51,160 nucleotides of DNA, taken from the NCBI GenBank assembly GCA_913041945.1, contig CAJWIT010000009.1, positions 1 through 51,160 of the forward strand, written 5' to 3'. The notes beneath the pieces are model-generated. The model made no database searches. It saw nothing but the letters and a program-made list of their open reading frames with translations, and was not told the origin of the DNA. Below are positions 27,952 to 38,143 of the stretch, piece by piece. The position numbers and the translations under genes are program-made. The DNA is from an uncultured Fidelibacterota bacterium (GTDB lineage: Bacteria > Fidelibacterota > Marinisomatia > Marinisomatales > UBA8229). Numbering within the stretch: position 1 is the stretch's first letter; each line of letters starts with the position of its first letter.

Positions 27952-30038
27952 TGAAAAAGTTATCTCTTGGACAAGTTCGTAATATTGGGATAATGGCTCA
28001 CATTGATGCCGGTAAAACAACTCTAACAGAACGTGTGCTTTATTATACTGGTCGTACTCATCAAATAGGAGAAGTTCACGAGGGTGGTGCAACAATGGAT
28101 TGGATGGATCTTGAGAAAGAGCGTGGTATTACAATTACTTCTGCTGCTACAACTGCCATCTGGGAAAACCATCGAATTAATATTATTGATACCCCTGGTC
28201 ATGTAGATTTTACTATTGAAGTTGAACGTTCCTTGCGAGTGCTTGATGGGGCAATCGCTGTATTCTGTGCTGTTGGGGGTGTTGAACCCCAAAGTGAGAC
28301 AGTCTGGCGACAGTCGGATAAATATAATGTTCCTCGAATTGCTTTTGTTAATAAAATGGACAGGGTTGGTGCAGATTTTTTTCATGTTATTGAGATGATG
28401 ACATCCCGTCTTAAAGCAAATCCACTCCCGTTAACTCTTCCTATTGGTGACGGTGAATTGTTTAATGGTATCATTGACCTTTTATCAATGAAAGCTATTC
28501 TTTATAATGAATCAAGTTTGGGGGTCCGGTTTGAATATAGAGACATTCCAAACGATTTGCTGGAAGAGGCGAATAAGTGGAGGCATCATCTTATCGAAGA
28601 AACCGCTACCTATGACGAGCATTTGATGGAAAAGTACCTTTCAGACGAAGAGATTTCTGTAGATGAAATTAAAGCAGCTGTTCGAAGAGGTTGTCTAGAT
28701 AATACGTTCATCCCCACTTTTTGTGGATCAGCATTTAAAAATAAAGGGATACAAAGATTGCTCGATGCTGTTATTGATTTTCTACCCTCACCTTTGGATA
28801 TACCTGCTGTAAATGGAATTGACCCAAAAAATTCGGATATTGAATTATCTAGAGAAACAAACGAAAAAGCGCCATTTAGCGCCCTTGCTTTTAAAATCAT
28901 GACTGATCCTTATATAGGAAGGTTGACTTATTTAAGAGTGTATTCTGGTTTACTAAAAAAAGGGTCCTATGTGTATAATCCCAATATTGGTAAACGTGAA
29001 CGAATTAGTCGAATATTACAAATGCATGCGAACAAAAGAGAAGAATTGAATGAAGTCTCTGCAGGTCAAATAGTGGGAGTTGTTGGCCTGAAACGTGCTA
29101 ATACGGGACATACGTTATGCGATGAAAAATCCCCAATTACATTAGAGTCTATGGATTTCCCTGAACCGGTTGTTGAGGTGTCCGTTGAACCAGTAAGTAA
29201 GGCCGATCAGGATGGGCTTTCAAATGCATTAGTAAAGTTAAGTGAGGAAGATCCGACATTTCAGGTATCATTTAATGAAAAAACAGGACAGACCATCATT
29301 GCAGGTATGGGGGAGCTTCATCTCGAAATTCTAATTGCACGACTTTTAAGAGAATTCAAAGTACAGGCGAATGTGGGAACTCCGCAAGTAGCTTATATTG
29401 AAGCAATTACCAAAGCTGTAGAAAAAATAGATAAAAAATTTGTAAAGCAATCTGGTGGGAGAGGCCAATTCGGTCATGTTGTAATAAATGTTCAGCCGAA
29501 TGAATCAGGTAAGGGGTATCATTTTGAGAATAAGATTGTAGGGGGTGCAATTCCTCGAGAATTTATCTCTTCTGTAGATCAAGGTATTCGTGAAGGTCTG
29601 AGGGGAGGGATTTTAGCAGGATATCCTCTTGAAGATATACGGGTAGAACTGGTTTTTGGCTCATACCATGATGTTGATTCATCTGAAATCGCTTTCAGAA
29701 TAGCTGGATCAATGGCTATTAAAGATGCTTGCCGGAAAGCTGATCCTGTTCTAAAAGAACCGATAATGAGGGTTGAGGTTGTGACTCCTGAAGAATATCT
29801 TGGTGAAGTGATGGGAGATATAAGTTCCCGAAGAGGTAAAGTTGATGGAATGAACCAACGGAAAGATGCTCAGACAATCAATGCGAGTGTACCTTTGAGC
29901 CAGATGTTTGGATATGCAACCGATTTGCGATCCTTGACTCAGGGAAGAGCAGTATTTCATATGGAATTTTCATACCATCAAAAGGTGCCACACGCTATTC
30001 AGGAAAATATTATAGAGCAAGTTCACGGAAGAGCATAA
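27951..30038 (+). CDS. fusA: Elongation factor G
   Basis: EF-G is the GTPase that moves tRNAs and mRNA through the ribosome and helps recycle it. The 695-residue protein has the P-loop AHIDAGKT near residues 17-24, [12 protein letters not shown] (switch I), [13 protein letters not shown], and the domain III-V features GMGELHLEI and RGQFGHV. Length is normal. It overlaps rpsG by one base and is 22 nt before tuf copy 2. Confidence 0.98.
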   Translation: MKKLSLGQVRNIGIMAHIDAGKTTLTERVLYYTGRTHQIGEVHEGGATMDWMDLEKERGITITSAATTAIWENHRINIIDTPGHVDFTIEVERSLRVLDGAIAVFCAVGGVEPQSETVWRQSDKYNVPRIAFVNKMDRVGADFFHVIEMMTSRLKANPLPLTLPIGDGELFNGIIDLLSMKAILYNESSLGVRFEYRDIPNDLLEEANKWRHHLIEETATYDEHLMEKYLSDEEISVDEIKAAVRRGCLDNTFIPTFCGSAFKNKGIQRLLDAVIDFLPSPLDIPAVNGIDPKNSDIELSRETNEKAPFSALAFKIMTDPYIGRLTYLRVYSGLLKKGSYVYNPNIGKRERISRILQMHANKREELNEVSAGQIVGVVGLKRANTGHTLCDEKSPITLESMDFPEPVVEVSVEPVSKADQDGLSNALVKLSEEDPTFQVSFNEKTGQTIIAGMGELHLEILIARLLREFKVQANVGTPQVAYIEAITKAVEKIDKKFVKQSGGRGQFGHVVINVQPNESGKGYHFENKIVGGAIPREFISSVDQGIREGLRGGILAGYPLEDIRVELVFGSYHDVDSSEIAFRIAGSMAIKDACRKADPVLKEPIMRVEVVTPEEYLGEVMGDISSRRGKVDGMNQRKDAQTINASVPLSQMFGYATDLRSLTQGRAVFHMEFSYHQKVPHAIQENIIEQVHGRA

Positions 30039-30050
30039 AGGAAATAATTA

Positions 30051-31252
30051 GGAGATTAACATGGCAAAGAAAAAATTTGAGAGAACAAAGCCCCATGTAA
30101 ACATAGGCACAATAGGTCATGTAGATCATGGGAAGACAACATTAACAGCAGCGGTCACATTACATCAGTCTTCTTCTGGGATGTCTGAGGTAATGACATT
30201 TGATCAGATTGACAATGCTCCTGAGGAGCGTGAACGTGGTATCACAATACAGACGGCCCATGTGGAATATGAGACGGAGAACCGTCATTATGCCCATGTA
30301 GATTGTCCTGGTCATGCGGATTACATAAAGAATATGATTACAGGAGCCGCACAGATGGATGGAGCCATATTGGTTGTGAGTGCTGCTGATGGTCCCATGC
30401 CCCAGACCCGTGAGCACGTACTGTTGGCACGTCAGGTGAATGTTCCCAGTATGGTGGTATTCATGAATAAAACAGATCAGGTAGATGATCCGGAGTTAGT
30501 TGACTTGGTAGAGATGGAGTTAAGGGATTTATTAAATGAATATGAATTTCCTGGAGATGATACGCCCATTATAAAGGGGAGTGCATTAGCAGCATTGAAT
30601 AATCCCACTGATGAAGCTGCTACCAAATGTTTGGATGAATTATTAGCAGCCTGTGACAGTTTTATTCCAGAGCCTGAACGTGATGTTGACAAGCCATTTT
30701 TGATGCCGGTAGAGGATGTATTCAGTATTACTGGGCGTGGAACTGTAGGGACAGGCCGGATTGAGTGTGGTATAGTGAAGGTGAGTGATGAGATAGAGAT
30801 GATAGGAATGGGTGCACACAAGAAGACGGTTTGTACTGGAGTGGAGATGTTCCGAAAGTTATTGGATGAAGGTCGTGCAGGAGACAATGCGGGATTATTG
30901 CTTCGTGGTGTTGATAAGGAGGAATTAAAGCGTGGAATGGTTCTGGCAAAGCCAGGCAGTATTACTCCTCATACGAAGTTTAAGGCAAATGTTTATGTTT
31001 TGAAGAAGGAAGAAGGAGGTCGTCATACGCCATTTTTCAATGGATATCGTCCTCAGTTTTACTTTCGTACGACAGATGTTACAGGAGTGTCCACATTGCC
31101 GGAGGGCACGGAGATGGTAATGCCTGGTGATACTGTAGAGTTGGCAATAGAGTTAATCATCCCAATAGCCATGGACAAGGAGTTGCGTTTTGCAATTCGT
31201 GAGGGTGGCCACACGGTTGGGGCTGGTGTAGTGACGGAAATTATCGAATAAG
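30051..31252 (+). repeat. Long direct repeat, copy 2 (tuf unit)
   Basis: Partner of 14641-15842, same orientation, 1202 bases, about 15.4 kb apart. The match starts at the ribosome binding site and stops one base after the stop codon, which points to gene conversion between the two tuf copies rather than a recent large duplication. Confidence 0.9.
30061..31251 (+). CDS. tuf: Elongation factor Tu, copy 2
   Basis: This copy encodes a 396-residue protein identical to copy 1 and sits in the str-operon position after fusA (22-nt gap), equivalent to tufA of E. coli. Ribosome binding site GGAGA is shared with copy 1. rpsJ follows after 10 nt, so the gene links the str group to the S10 group. Two tuf genes raise EF-Tu output from two promoters. 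The same GAG-rich codon use and [11 protein letters not shown] domain II motif apply. Confidence 0.98.
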   Translation: MAKKKFERTKPHVNIGTIGHVDHGKTTLTAAVTLHQSSSGMSEVMTFDQIDNAPEERERGITIQTAHVEYETENRHYAHVDCPGHADYIKNMITGAAQMDGAILVVSAADGPMPQTREHVLLARQVNVPSMVVFMNKTDQVDDPELVDLVEMELRDLLNEYEFPGDDTPIIKGSALAALNNPTDEAATKCLDELLAACDSFIPEPERDVDKPFLMPVEDVFSITGRGTVGTGRIECGIVKVSDEIEMIGMGAHKKTVCTGVEMFRKLLDEGRAGDNAGLLLRGVDKEELKRGMVLAKPGSITPHTKFKANVYVLKKEEGGRHTPFFNGYRPQFYFRTTDVTGVSTLPEGTEMVMPGDTVELAIELIIPIAMDKELRFAIREGGHTVGAGVVTEIIE

Positions 31253-31261
31253 GTAAATTAT

Positions 31262-31570
31262 ATGGCCAAACAAACTATCCGCATCGGTCTAAGGGCTTAT
31301 GACCATATTATCCTGGATAAATCCACGGAGAAGATTATTAAGACAGCAAAATCTTCCGGTGCCATTATTTCAGGGCCTATTCCATTGCCGACAAAACGGA
31401 CAGTGTATACGGTTTTGAGATCACCACATGTAGATAAAAAGTCACGGGAGCAATTTCAAACGAAGATTCATAAACGATTAGTGGATATACTTAATTCTAC
31501 GCCTAAAACCGTTGAAGCGCTTATGAAACTAGATCTCCCAGCTGGTGTAGATATTGAGATTAAGGTATAA
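31262..31570 (+). CDS. rpsJ: 30S ribosomal protein S10
   Basis: S10 is part of the 30S head and also the NusE partner of NusB and NusG in antitermination. The 102-residue product matches throughout ([39 protein letters not shown]). It opens the S10 group 10 nt after tuf copy 2; rplC follows after 2 nt. No separate promoter or S10 leader is possible in the 10-nt gap. Confidence 0.98.
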   Translation: MAKQTIRIGLRAYDHIILDKSTEKIIKTAKSSGAIISGPIPLPTKRTVYTVLRSPHVDKKSREQFQTKIHKRLVDILNSTPKTVEALMKLDLPAGVDIEIKV

Positions 31571-31572
31571 AT

Positions 31573-32190
31573 ATGCGTGGTTTGATTGGTAAAAAAATAG
31601 GTATGACACAGATATATAGTGACTCTGGATCCATGATTCCAGTTACAGTTATTGAAGCTGGACCTTGTACTGTTACCCAGGTGAAATCGGTTGAAACTGA
31701 TGGGTATGAAGCTGTGCAGATTGGATATGGACAAAGAAAAGTAAAACATTCAAACAGTCCGCTAAATGGGCATTTTAAAAAAGCTGGAGTTCAGCCAAAA
31801 AAAATATTGATGGAATTTGGTATTGTCCCCGGGTTTGAATATAAACAAGGCCAGGAATTCAACGTTTCATTGTTTAAAGTGGGAGATCATGTGCATGTTT
31901 CTGGAACATCAAAGGGAGCTGGTTTTGCAGGGGTAATCAAAAGGCATAATTTCCAAAGGCAACCAGAAACACATGGTCAGACTGAATATCTCCGTCATCC
32001 TGGATCAATTGGGCAAGCTTCTTCGCCGTCAAAAGTATTCAAAGGGATGCGTATGCCGGGTCACCATGGAAATAAAAAAGTAACGGTTAAAAATCTTGAA
32101 GTTGTTAAAGTTTACAAGGAAAAGAATCTTCTATTATTGAGGGGATCTATTCCGGGTGCAAATAACAGAATAGTAACTATTGCCAAGTAA
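31573..32190 (+). CDS. rplC: 50S ribosomal protein L3
   Basis: L3 is an early assembly protein whose long loop reaches toward the peptidyl transferase centre. The 205-residue product has the typical opening GLIGKKIGMTQIY and the loop sequence RHPGSIGQASSPSKVFKGMR with HHGNKKVTVKNLEVVK. It is 2 nt after rpsJ and 1 nt before the rplD start. Confidence 0.98.
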   Translation: MRGLIGKKIGMTQIYSDSGSMIPVTVIEAGPCTVTQVKSVETDGYEAVQIGYGQRKVKHSNSPLNGHFKKAGVQPKKILMEFGIVPGFEYKQGQEFNVSLFKVGDHVHVSGTSKGAGFAGVIKRHNFQRQPETHGQTEYLRHPGSIGQASSPSKVFKGMRMPGHHGNKKVTVKNLEVVKVYKEKNLLLLRGSIPGANNRIVTIAK

Positions 32191-32191
32191 T

Positions 32192-32809
32192 ATGGAACTG
32201 AAAATACACGGAACAGGAACATCCAAAATCATAGGTGATGATTCTATTTTTGGGATGCAACCCAATGAGGATGTTGTACATCAAGCTGTTCTGGCTGAAT
32301 TGTCCAATCGGCATCAAGGCACTCATGCTTCGAAAAGTCGTGGTATGGTTAGAGGGGGAGGAAGAAAACCATTTCGTCAGAAAGGTCGTGGTGCTGCGAG
32401 GGCAGGTACAATTCGTTCACCTCTTTGGAAGGGAGGAGGGGTGGTTTTCGGTCCAAAACCTCATCTCTATAAAAAATCAATCAACAGAAAAATGAGACAA
32501 TTAGCCCGGAAAAGTGTTCTGTCCAGTAAAGCTTCGGAAGGTGCTATCTTTGTAGTAGATGAATTCAAATTCAATAATCCTAAAACCAGTCAGTTCAATC
32601 AACTTGTTAAAGATTTGAAACTGACCGGGAAGAGAATCACAGTTCTCCCTGCAATAGTGAATGAGAATCTTTTTCTTTCTGTCCGAAATCTTAAAAAGAT
32701 AACACTTATAAAAGTTGACCATGCCAGCACTTACGATTTAATTGATAATGATATTCTGCTTTTCGATAAAGCCGGAATAATGTTGTTAAATGAACAATTG
32801 AAGAATTAG
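32192..32809 (+). CDS. rplD: 50S ribosomal protein L4
   Basis: L4 lines the peptide exit tunnel and in some bacteria represses the S10 operon. The product, 205 residues, has the tunnel-loop sequence RGGGRKPFRQKGRGAARAGT and SPLWKGGGVVFGPKP. The ORF track starts at a TTG at 32180 inside rplC; the ATG at 32192, 1 nt after the rplC stop, gives the normal MELKIHG start and is preferred. Confidence 0.96.
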   Translation: MELKIHGTGTSKIIGDDSIFGMQPNEDVVHQAVLAELSNRHQGTHASKSRGMVRGGGRKPFRQKGRGAARAGTIRSPLWKGGGVVFGPKPHLYKKSINRKMRQLARKSVLSSKASEGAIFVVDEFKFNNPKTSQFNQLVKDLKLTGKRITVLPAIVNENLFLSVRNLKKITLIKVDHASTYDLIDNDILLFDKAGIMLLNEQLKN

Positions 32810-32813
32810 TATT

Positions 32814-33137
32814 ATGGATGATCATCGGGAAATAATTATTCGACCTTTGTTAACTGAAAAAATGAGTTTTTTAGAAGAGACACAACGGAAATATGCTTTT
32901 GAGGTTGCTTCATCAGCCAACAAAATTGAAATTAAAAAAGCGATACAAAATAAATTTGAAGTTGAAGTGAAAAAAGTTGCTACCATGAGACGAAAAGGAA
33001 AAAATAAGCGTACTACAGTTCGTAGTGGAGGACGTGTAATTCGAACCCAAGGTCGGCGATCAAATTGGAAACGAGCCGTGATAACATTAAAGGAGGGCTT
33101 CACCATTGATTTACTTAAAGGTGAGGTAGCAGGATAG
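32814..33137 (+). CDS. rplW: 50S ribosomal protein L23
   Basis: L23 lies at the tunnel exit and is the docking site for trigger factor and SRP. The 107-residue product has [16 protein letters not shown] at the start, [16 protein letters not shown], and the loop [20 protein letters not shown]. It is 4 nt after rplD and 2 nt before rplB. Confidence 0.97.
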   Translation: MDDHREIIIRPLLTEKMSFLEETQRKYAFEVASSANKIEIKKAIQNKFEVEVKKVATMRRKGKNKRTTVRSGGRVIRTQGRRSNWKRAVITLKEGFTIDLLKGEVAG

Positions 33138-33139
33138 AT

Positions 33140-33964
33140 ATGGGAATTCGTCCATTAAAACCGGTTACACCAGGCAGTCGTTTTGCAACGCGTCCCGATT
33201 TTGCGGATATAACAACTGATAAACCTGAAAAAAATCTAACAATTGCATTGCGGAAAACTGGTGGAAGAAATAATAATGGTAGAATTACTTCCCGACATCG
33301 TGGTGGTGGTCACCGTCGTCGATATCGAATCATTGATTTTAAACGGAATAAGTTTGAAGTTCCTGGAAAAGTTGCTACGATTGAATATGACCCCAATCGA
33401 TCTGCCTACATTGCACTCATTCATTATACTGATGGTGAAAAACGGTATATACTTGCCCCATTTAGTTTAAAAGTGGATGATATAATATTAGCAAGTGAAA
33501 CTGCCCCGCTTAAAGTTGGCAATGCACTTCCATTAAAGGTAATTCCTTCAGGGATGATTGTCCATAACATCGAATTGATTCATGGTAACGGTGGACAGTT
33601 AGCAAGGAGTGCAGGTGCTTCTGCCCAGATTATGGCTCATGAAGGCGGATTTACTACATTAAAATTGCCTTCTGGTGAGATACGAATGGTCCGTGAAAAC
33701 TGTTGGGCAACAATTGGACAGGTTGGAAATAGGGCTCATGAACAAGTTGTTTCCGGAAAAGCTGGTCGTTCCCGGTGGTTTGGGCGTCGTCCAAAGGTTC
33801 GGGGAGTAGCCATGAATCCTGTAGATCATCCAATGGGTGGAGGTGAAGGGAAATCTTCTGGAGGACGTCATCCAACCACCCCTTGGGGAAAGCCGACAAA
33901 AGGATATAAAACAAGGAATCGGAATAAGAAGTCAAATGATTTAATTGTTAAAAGGAGAAAGTAG
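33140..33964 (+). CDS. rplB: 50S ribosomal protein L2
   Basis: L2 is a large early-binding protein needed for subunit joining and the peptidyl transferase site. The 274-residue product carries the signature [20 protein letters not shown], with the conserved histidine, followed by the basic tail [20 protein letters not shown]. Length is standard. It is 2 nt after rplW; rpsS follows after 1 nt. Confidence 0.98.
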   Translation: MGIRPLKPVTPGSRFATRPDFADITTDKPEKNLTIALRKTGGRNNNGRITSRHRGGGHRRRYRIIDFKRNKFEVPGKVATIEYDPNRSAYIALIHYTDGEKRYILAPFSLKVDDIILASETAPLKVGNALPLKVIPSGMIVHNIELIHGNGGQLARSAGASAQIMAHEGGFTTLKLPSGEIRMVRENCWATIGQVGNRAHEQVVSGKAGRSRWFGRRPKVRGVAMNPVDHPMGGGEGKSSGGRHPTTPWGKPTKGYKTRNRNKKSNDLIVKRRK

Positions 33965-33965
33965 G

Positions 33966-34232
33966 ATGGCACGATCCATAAAAAAGGGGCCATTTGTAGA
34001 TCCTAAATTGATAAGGAAAATTCAAGCCATTAACGATAAGGGTAAGAAAAAGGTGATTAAAACCTGGTCCCGTCAATCAATGGTTACCCCTGATTTTGTA
34101 GGTCATACATTAGCTATTCATAATGGAAATAAATTTATCCCGGTCTATATTTATGAAAATATGGTAGGACACAAGCTTGGTGAGTTTGCTCCCACAAGGA
34201 TATTTAGGATGCACTCAGGAGATCGTAAATAA
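33966..34232 (+). CDS. rpsS: 30S ribosomal protein S19
   Basis: S19 is in the 30S head next to S13 and contacts the A-site finger. The product, 88 residues, reads [15 protein letters not shown] and contains the S19 signature region ([20 protein letters not shown]). The track starts 21 nt earlier, inside rplB; the ATG at 33966 gives the standard N-terminus and has AAGGAG about 8 nt upstream. Confidence 0.97.
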   Translation: MARSIKKGPFVDPKLIRKIQAINDKGKKKVIKTWSRQSMVTPDFVGHTLAIHNGNKFIPVYIYENMVGHKLGEFAPTRIFRMHSGDRK

Positions 34233-34235
34233 ACA

Positions 34236-34583
34236 ATGGAAGCTCGAGCTGTTACTCGATATATTCGTTTTTCTCCGCGTAAGATTCGGAAATCTTTGGA
34301 TGCAATTCGTGGAGAGAAAGTAGGTGTTGCTTTAAACATTTTGCATTTTTCAAAAGAGAAAGCGGCATATGTCATTGAAAAAACATTGAGATCAGCAGTT
34401 GCGAATTTGATGGTTGGAAAAATGGATGAAAATATCAATCCAGAAACATTAGATATTAAGGAGACTTTTGTAAATGGTGGTCCACCAATGAAACGGTTTC
34501 GTGCGGCAGCAATGGGGCGTGCTGCCCGAATTCGTCGTCCTTCAAGCCATTTGACAATTGTGATTACTACAGAAAAAAATTAG
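34236..34583 (+). CDS. rplV: 50S ribosomal protein L22
   Basis: L22 has a long hairpin lining the exit tunnel, where macrolide resistance changes occur. The 115-residue product has YIRFSPRKIRKSLDAIRGEK at the start and the hairpin region PPMKRFRAAAMGRAARIRRP followed by SSHLTIVITTE. It is 3 nt after rpsS. Confidence 0.97.
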   Translation: MEARAVTRYIRFSPRKIRKSLDAIRGEKVGVALNILHFSKEKAAYVIEKTLRSAVANLMVGKMDENINPETLDIKETFVNGGPPMKRFRAAAMGRAARIRRPSSHLTIVITTEKN

Positions 34584-34592
34584 GAGAATATA

Positions 34593-35225
34593 TTGGGTCA
34601 AAAAACACATCCAGTTGGGTTTAGGTTAATTGTGAATAAAGCATGGCATTCAAATTGGTATGCACATAAAGGGTCTTTCCATAATGAATTGGTGGAGGAT
34701 GTCAAGATAAGGAAGTATTTGAAACATCGTCTTCCAAATGCGGGTGTTTCTCAAGTCAATATTACCCGAACTTCCAAGGGTGTAACTGTTTTAATCCACA
34801 CAGCCCGTCCAGGAATTGTTATCGGAAGGGGTGGGGAAGAGGTTAATCGTTTAAAAAAAGAATTGAAACAGCTTTCTGATAGGGATAATGTCCAAGTTAA
34901 TATTTCAGAGGTCAAAAGACCGGAGATGAATGCTGCGCTAGTTGGTTCAAGCATTGCCCACCAATTAAAAAAGAAAATTTCCTATCGACGAGTAGTTAAT
35001 AAAACAATTCAATCTACGATGCGAATGGGAGCACAGGGAATTCGAATAAATGTTGCTGGTCGCCTGGGCGGCGCTGAAATAGCACGAAGTGAAAAGTTTA
35101 TGAGTGGGAGTGTGCCTTTACACACACTGAGGGCTGATATTGACTATGCATTCACAGAATCTCACACGACTTATGGCGTCATTGGGATTAAAGTTTGGAT
35201 ATGTAACGGAATGGTTTCTGTTTAA
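34593..35225 (+). CDS. rpsC: 30S ribosomal protein S3
   Basis: S3 forms part of the mRNA entry tunnel and its helicase activity. The 210-residue product has GQKTHPVGFRL at the start, the KH motif GIVIGRGGEEVNRL, and the S3 signature ARSEKFMSGSVPLHTLRADI. The start is TTG with AGGAGA 6 nt upstream; no ATG lies near the conserved N-terminus, so TTG is well supported. Confidence 0.97.
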   Translation: MGQKTHPVGFRLIVNKAWHSNWYAHKGSFHNELVEDVKIRKYLKHRLPNAGVSQVNITRTSKGVTVLIHTARPGIVIGRGGEEVNRLKKELKQLSDRDNVQVNISEVKRPEMNAALVGSSIAHQLKKKISYRRVVNKTIQSTMRMGAQGIRINVAGRLGGAEIARSEKFMSGSVPLHTLRADIDYAFTESHTTYGVIGIKVWICNGMVSV

Positions 35226-35231
35226 AGAAAA

Positions 35232-35645
35232 ATGTTAGAACCAAAAAAAAGTAAATATCGAAGACATCACCGTGGGCATCGTCGTGGCACAGCCACCCGG
35301 GGTAATTATGTTGCTTTTGGAAGTTTTGGATTAAAAGCTGTAGAGCCTGGTTGGATTACTGCACGGCAAATTGAATCAGCGCGCATTACAATTTCCCGAA
35401 TGGTTAGAAATATTGGAAAGATGTGGATCCGAATATTTCCAGATAAACCCATTACAAAAAAACCAGCGGAAACACGAATGGGAAAAGGGAAAGGACCGCC
35501 TGAATATTGGGTTGCGAATGTGAAGCCCGGCAGAGTCTTATTTGAAGTGGAAGGCATTTCAAAAGAGGAAGCAGAGGAAGCTTTTCGTTCTGCCGCTCAT
35601 AAGCTACCAATTAAAACGAGAGTTGTGCCACGAAGGGAATTCTAA
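35232..35645 (+). CDS. rplP: 50S ribosomal protein L16
   Basis: L16 organises the A site and binds tRNA elbows. The 137-residue product opens [20 protein letters not shown] and carries the conserved [20 protein letters not shown] stretch, which in many bacteria includes an arginine hydroxylated by an oxygenase. The ATG is 6 nt after rpsC. Confidence 0.97.
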   Translation: MLEPKKSKYRRHHRGHRRGTATRGNYVAFGSFGLKAVEPGWITARQIESARITISRMVRNIGKMWIRIFPDKPITKKPAETRMGKGKGPPEYWVANVKPGRVLFEVEGISKEEAEEAFRSAAHKLPIKTRVVPRREF

Positions 35646-35650
35646 GCATT

Positions 35651-35866
35651 GTGAAAAAAAGTGAGTTAAATGAAATGAATCAAGCCGAGCTTGAAAACAA
35701 ACTACAGGATAATTTGGATGCTTTGCAGAATCTACGCTTTCAAAAGTCGTTGCAACAGTTGGAAAATCCATTAGGAATTAAAGTCTTGAGAAGAGAAAAT
35801 GCCCAAATTAAAACAGTTCTCCGTGAGTTTGATTTAGGTCTCCGGACTGAAAGAAGTGAGAAGTAG
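35651..35866 (+). CDS. rpmC: 50S ribosomal protein L29
   Basis: L29 is a small two-helix protein near the tunnel exit. The 71-residue product has the family pattern LQNLRFQKSLQQLENP followed by VLRRENAQIKTVLRE. The start is GTG 5 nt after rplP with no clear ribosome binding site, so it probably relies on coupling. It starts a run in which L29, L14, L24 and L5 all use GTG. Confidence 0.95.
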   Translation: MKKSELNEMNQAELENKLQDNLDALQNLRFQKSLQQLENPLGIKVLRRENAQIKTVLREFDLGLRTERSEK

Positions 35867-35871
35867 ATACT

Positions 35872-36138
35872 ATGGCAGTGAAACGTAGAAGGCAAACATT
35901 GAGGGGTGAGGTAGTGAGTACCAAAATGGATAAAACAGTAACTGTAAAAGTAACACGAAAGGTGAGACATCCCCTTTATAAGAAATTTGTGAAACATTAC
36001 AAGAAATACTTATCTCACGTGACATCAGTTGAGCCCAATTTGGGAGATATCGTAAAAATCTCATCCATCCATCCGATTAGCAAACTTAAGCGCTGGCAGG
36101 TAAGTGAAATCATTCGTAAATCAGAAAAAATTGGATAA
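35872..36138 (+). CDS. rpsQ: 30S ribosomal protein S17
   Basis: S17 is a primary 16S rRNA-binding protein with an OB fold. The 88-residue product shows [20 protein letters not shown] and the [14 protein letters not shown] ending. ATG start, 5 nt after rpmC and 5 nt before rplN. Confidence 0.97.
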   Translation: MAVKRRRQTLRGEVVSTKMDKTVTVKVTRKVRHPLYKKFVKHYKKYLSHVTSVEPNLGDIVKISSIHPISKLKRWQVSEIIRKSEKIG

Positions 36139-36143
36139 TTATT

Positions 36144-36512
36144 GTGATTCAACAGGAAACACGATTAAAAGTAGCGGATAATTCGGGAGCAAAAGAAGTT
36201 TTGTGCTTTAAAGTACTCGGTGGAAGCCGTCGTCGGTATGCTTCCATTGGTGATATTGTTGTTGTAACTGTGAAAAAGGCTATACCAGGTAGTGTTGTGA
36301 AAAAAGGAGATGTTACTCAGGCAGTTGTTGTTCGGACAAAAAAGGAAATCCGTCGGAAAGATGGAACCTATATTCGTTTTGATGATAATGCAGCAGTATT
36401 ATTAACCGAGGTAGGTGAACTGCGCGGTACACGGATTTTTGGGCCAGTAGCTCGGGAATTAAGGAAAGCAGGATATATGAAGATTATTTCAATGGCTCCG
36501 GAGGTACTTTAA
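36144..36512 (+). CDS. rplN: 50S ribosomal protein L14
   Basis: L14 forms part of an intersubunit bridge and is the target of the silencing factor RsfS. The 122-residue product has [20 protein letters not shown] and [20 protein letters not shown], normal for L14. The start is GTG, confirmed by the conserved first residues; no strong ribosome binding site is seen. Confidence 0.97.
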   Translation: MIQQETRLKVADNSGAKEVLCFKVLGGSRRRYASIGDIVVVTVKKAIPGSVVKKGDVTQAVVVRTKKEIRRKDGTYIRFDDNAAVLLTEVGELRGTRIFGPVARELRKAGYMKIISMAPEVL

Positions 36513-36513
36513 G

Positions 36514-36822
36514 GTGCATGTGAAAAAAGGAATGATAGTCCGTGTTAACAGCGGAAACCATAAGGGAGAAGAGGGAAAAATCCTTCATGTATTTCCTAGG
36601 CTTAATCAGGTGATTGTTGAAGGGGTTAATTTTATCAGGCGTGCAACCAGGCCAACACAGGAAAATCCAAGTGGTGGTTTTGTAGAAAAGGAAGCAGGCA
36701 TCCATATTTCCAATGTAACCGTTGTTCATGGAGGTCAGCCAACACGAATAGGATATAAGTTTCTTGATGATGGAACCAAGGTAAGAATTTCTAAAAAAAC
36801 CGGAGAAGAAATAGAGTTGTAA
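36514..36822 (+). CDS. rplX: 50S ribosomal protein L24
   Basis: L24 starts 50S assembly and carries a KOW motif near its N-terminus ([20 protein letters not shown]). The 102-residue product also has [20 protein letters not shown]. It starts with GTG one base after rplN; a second in-frame GTG two codons later is an alternative start. Confidence 0.96.
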   Translation: MHVKKGMIVRVNSGNHKGEEGKILHVFPRLNQVIVEGVNFIRRATRPTQENPSGGFVEKEAGIHISNVTVVHGGQPTRIGYKFLDDGTKVRISKKTGEEIEL

Positions 36823-36824
36823 TT

Positions 36825-37532
36825 GTGGCAGAAGAAAAAAATATTAAAAATACTCAAATGAAGAAATCTTCTAAAATATCTTCTGGGGAAAAAATAAAAT
36901 CTGTTCCAACGCACGTGAATGATACTAAATCTTCAAGCAGTAAGAAGAGTAAAAAAGGAACCTATTCACCGAATCTGAAGATTTTTTATTTGGAAAAAAT
37001 TGTTAACAAAATGATAAGTCAGTTTAACTATTCAAACACCATGCAGGTTCCAAAACTTGAGAAGATTACTTTAAATATGGGTATTGGTGATACCAAAACT
37101 AATTCAAAAGCTTTAGATAGTGCAGTTGAAGAGCTCACCCTAATTGCTGGACAGAAATCGGTAGTAACCAGAGCCAAAAAGGACGTATCAAACTTTAAGA
37201 TACGCAAAGGTAATCCGGTAGGGGCGATGGTTACATTGCGATCCAACAGAATGTATGAATTTTTTGAACGCCTGAATGCAATTGCCTTACCAAGGACTCG
37301 AGATTTTAGAGGATTCTCATTAAAGTCATTTGATGGTCGAGGAAATTATAATTTTGGAATAAATGAACAAATTATATTTACAGAAATTGATTATGATAAA
37401 ATTGATGCGATTCATGGGCTGGATGTTGCCATTTCAACTACAGCTAAAACAGATGAAGAGGCATACTTGTTGTTAAAGGAACTTGGGTTCCCACTTAGAG
37501 AAAAACCCGTCAAAAAAGAGGTAGTTGAATAA
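36825..37532 (+). CDS. rplE: 50S ribosomal protein L5 with a long N-terminal extension
   Basis: L5 binds 5S rRNA and contacts the P-site tRNA and S13. The core is standard: [40 protein letters not shown], then [17 protein letters not shown]. The ORF has 235 residues against about 180 in most bacteria. The surplus is mostly an N-terminal region of about 45-50 residues rich in Lys and Ser ([24 protein letters not shown]). The start is GTG 2 nt after rplX; the only nearby in-frame alternatives before the core (ATG codon 12, GTG codon 31) still leave an extension. It is likely disordered. Confidence 0.95.
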   Translation: MAEEKNIKNTQMKKSSKISSGEKIKSVPTHVNDTKSSSSKKSKKGTYSPNLKIFYLEKIVNKMISQFNYSNTMQVPKLEKITLNMGIGDTKTNSKALDSAVEELTLIAGQKSVVTRAKKDVSNFKIRKGNPVGAMVTLRSNRMYEFFERLNAIALPRTRDFRGFSLKSFDGRGNYNFGINEQIIFTEIDYDKIDAIHGLDVAISTTAKTDEEAYLLLKELGFPLREKPVKKEVVE

Positions 37533-37537
37533 TTCAA

Positions 37538-37723
37538 ATGGCAAAAAAATCGTTAATCAGCAAAGCGAGAAAAAAAGCAAAATACTCAACGAGGGCTTAC
37601 CATCGTTGTTTTAATTGTGGTCGTCCCCATGGTTATATGAGAAAATTTGGGCTCTGCAGAATATGTTTTAGAGAAATGGCACTAAAAGGCGAGATACCTG
37701 GTGTGACCAAGGCGAGCTGGTAA
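37538..37723 (+). CDS. rpsN: 30S ribosomal protein S14, zinc-binding type (S14Z)
   Basis: S14 is part of the 30S head. This 61-residue form has a zinc ribbon with C24, C27, C40 and C43 ([20 protein letters not shown]), the type-Z version, and ends in [11 protein letters not shown]. It lies in the normal spc position between L5 and S8, 5 nt after rplE. Confidence 0.98.
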   Translation: MAKKSLISKARKKAKYSTRAYHRCFNCGRPHGYMRKFGLCRICFREMALKGEIPGVTKASW

Positions 37724-37738
37724 GGAGTTTATTCAAAA

Positions 37739-38137
37739 ATGACAATGACAGACCCAATTGCTGATTTTTTAACCAGAATTCGGAATGCCCTAAAAGCTGA
37801 AAAACGATGGGTAGATATCCCAGGATCCAATATGAAAAATCGTATTGCTTACGTTTTAAAAGAAGAGAATTACATAAAAGATTTTATATTCATCTCTGAT
37901 GGTGAAAAGGTGACGATTCGAATCTTTTTAAAATACGACCATCATGGTAACCCAGTTATTTCTGAATTAAAACGTGTAAGTAAACCCGGATGCAGAATCT
38001 ATGTAGGGGCAAATGAAATTCCCCGGGTTCTTGATGGCCTGGGAGTAGCAATACTTTCTACTTCCAAAGGGATTGTTTCCAATAAAGCAGCAAAAAAGTT
38101 TAATGTAGGTGGAGAATTAATTTGCAATATTTGGTAG
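37739..38137 (+). CDS. rpsH: 30S ribosomal protein S8
   Basis: S8 binds the central domain of 16S rRNA and, in E. coli, represses the spc operon by binding within the L5 mRNA. The 132-residue product opens MTMTDPIADFLTRIRNA and contains GLGVAILSTSKGIVSNKAAK. Of two ATGs, the one at 37739 is favoured because AAGGAG lies about 11 nt upstream of it. Confidence 0.97.
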   Translation: MTMTDPIADFLTRIRNALKAEKRWVDIPGSNMKNRIAYVLKEENYIKDFIFISDGEKVTIRIFLKYDHHGNPVISELKRVSKPGCRIYVGANEIPRVLDGLGVAILSTSKGIVSNKAAKKFNVGGELICNIW

Positions 38138-38143
38138 GAAATT

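Noticed and set aside
14641-31252. The long tuf repeats as ends of a mobile or composite element
   Set aside because: The repeats are exactly gene-sized, lie in ancestral syntenic contexts, and the DNA between them is essential conserved sequence with no transposase or target duplication.
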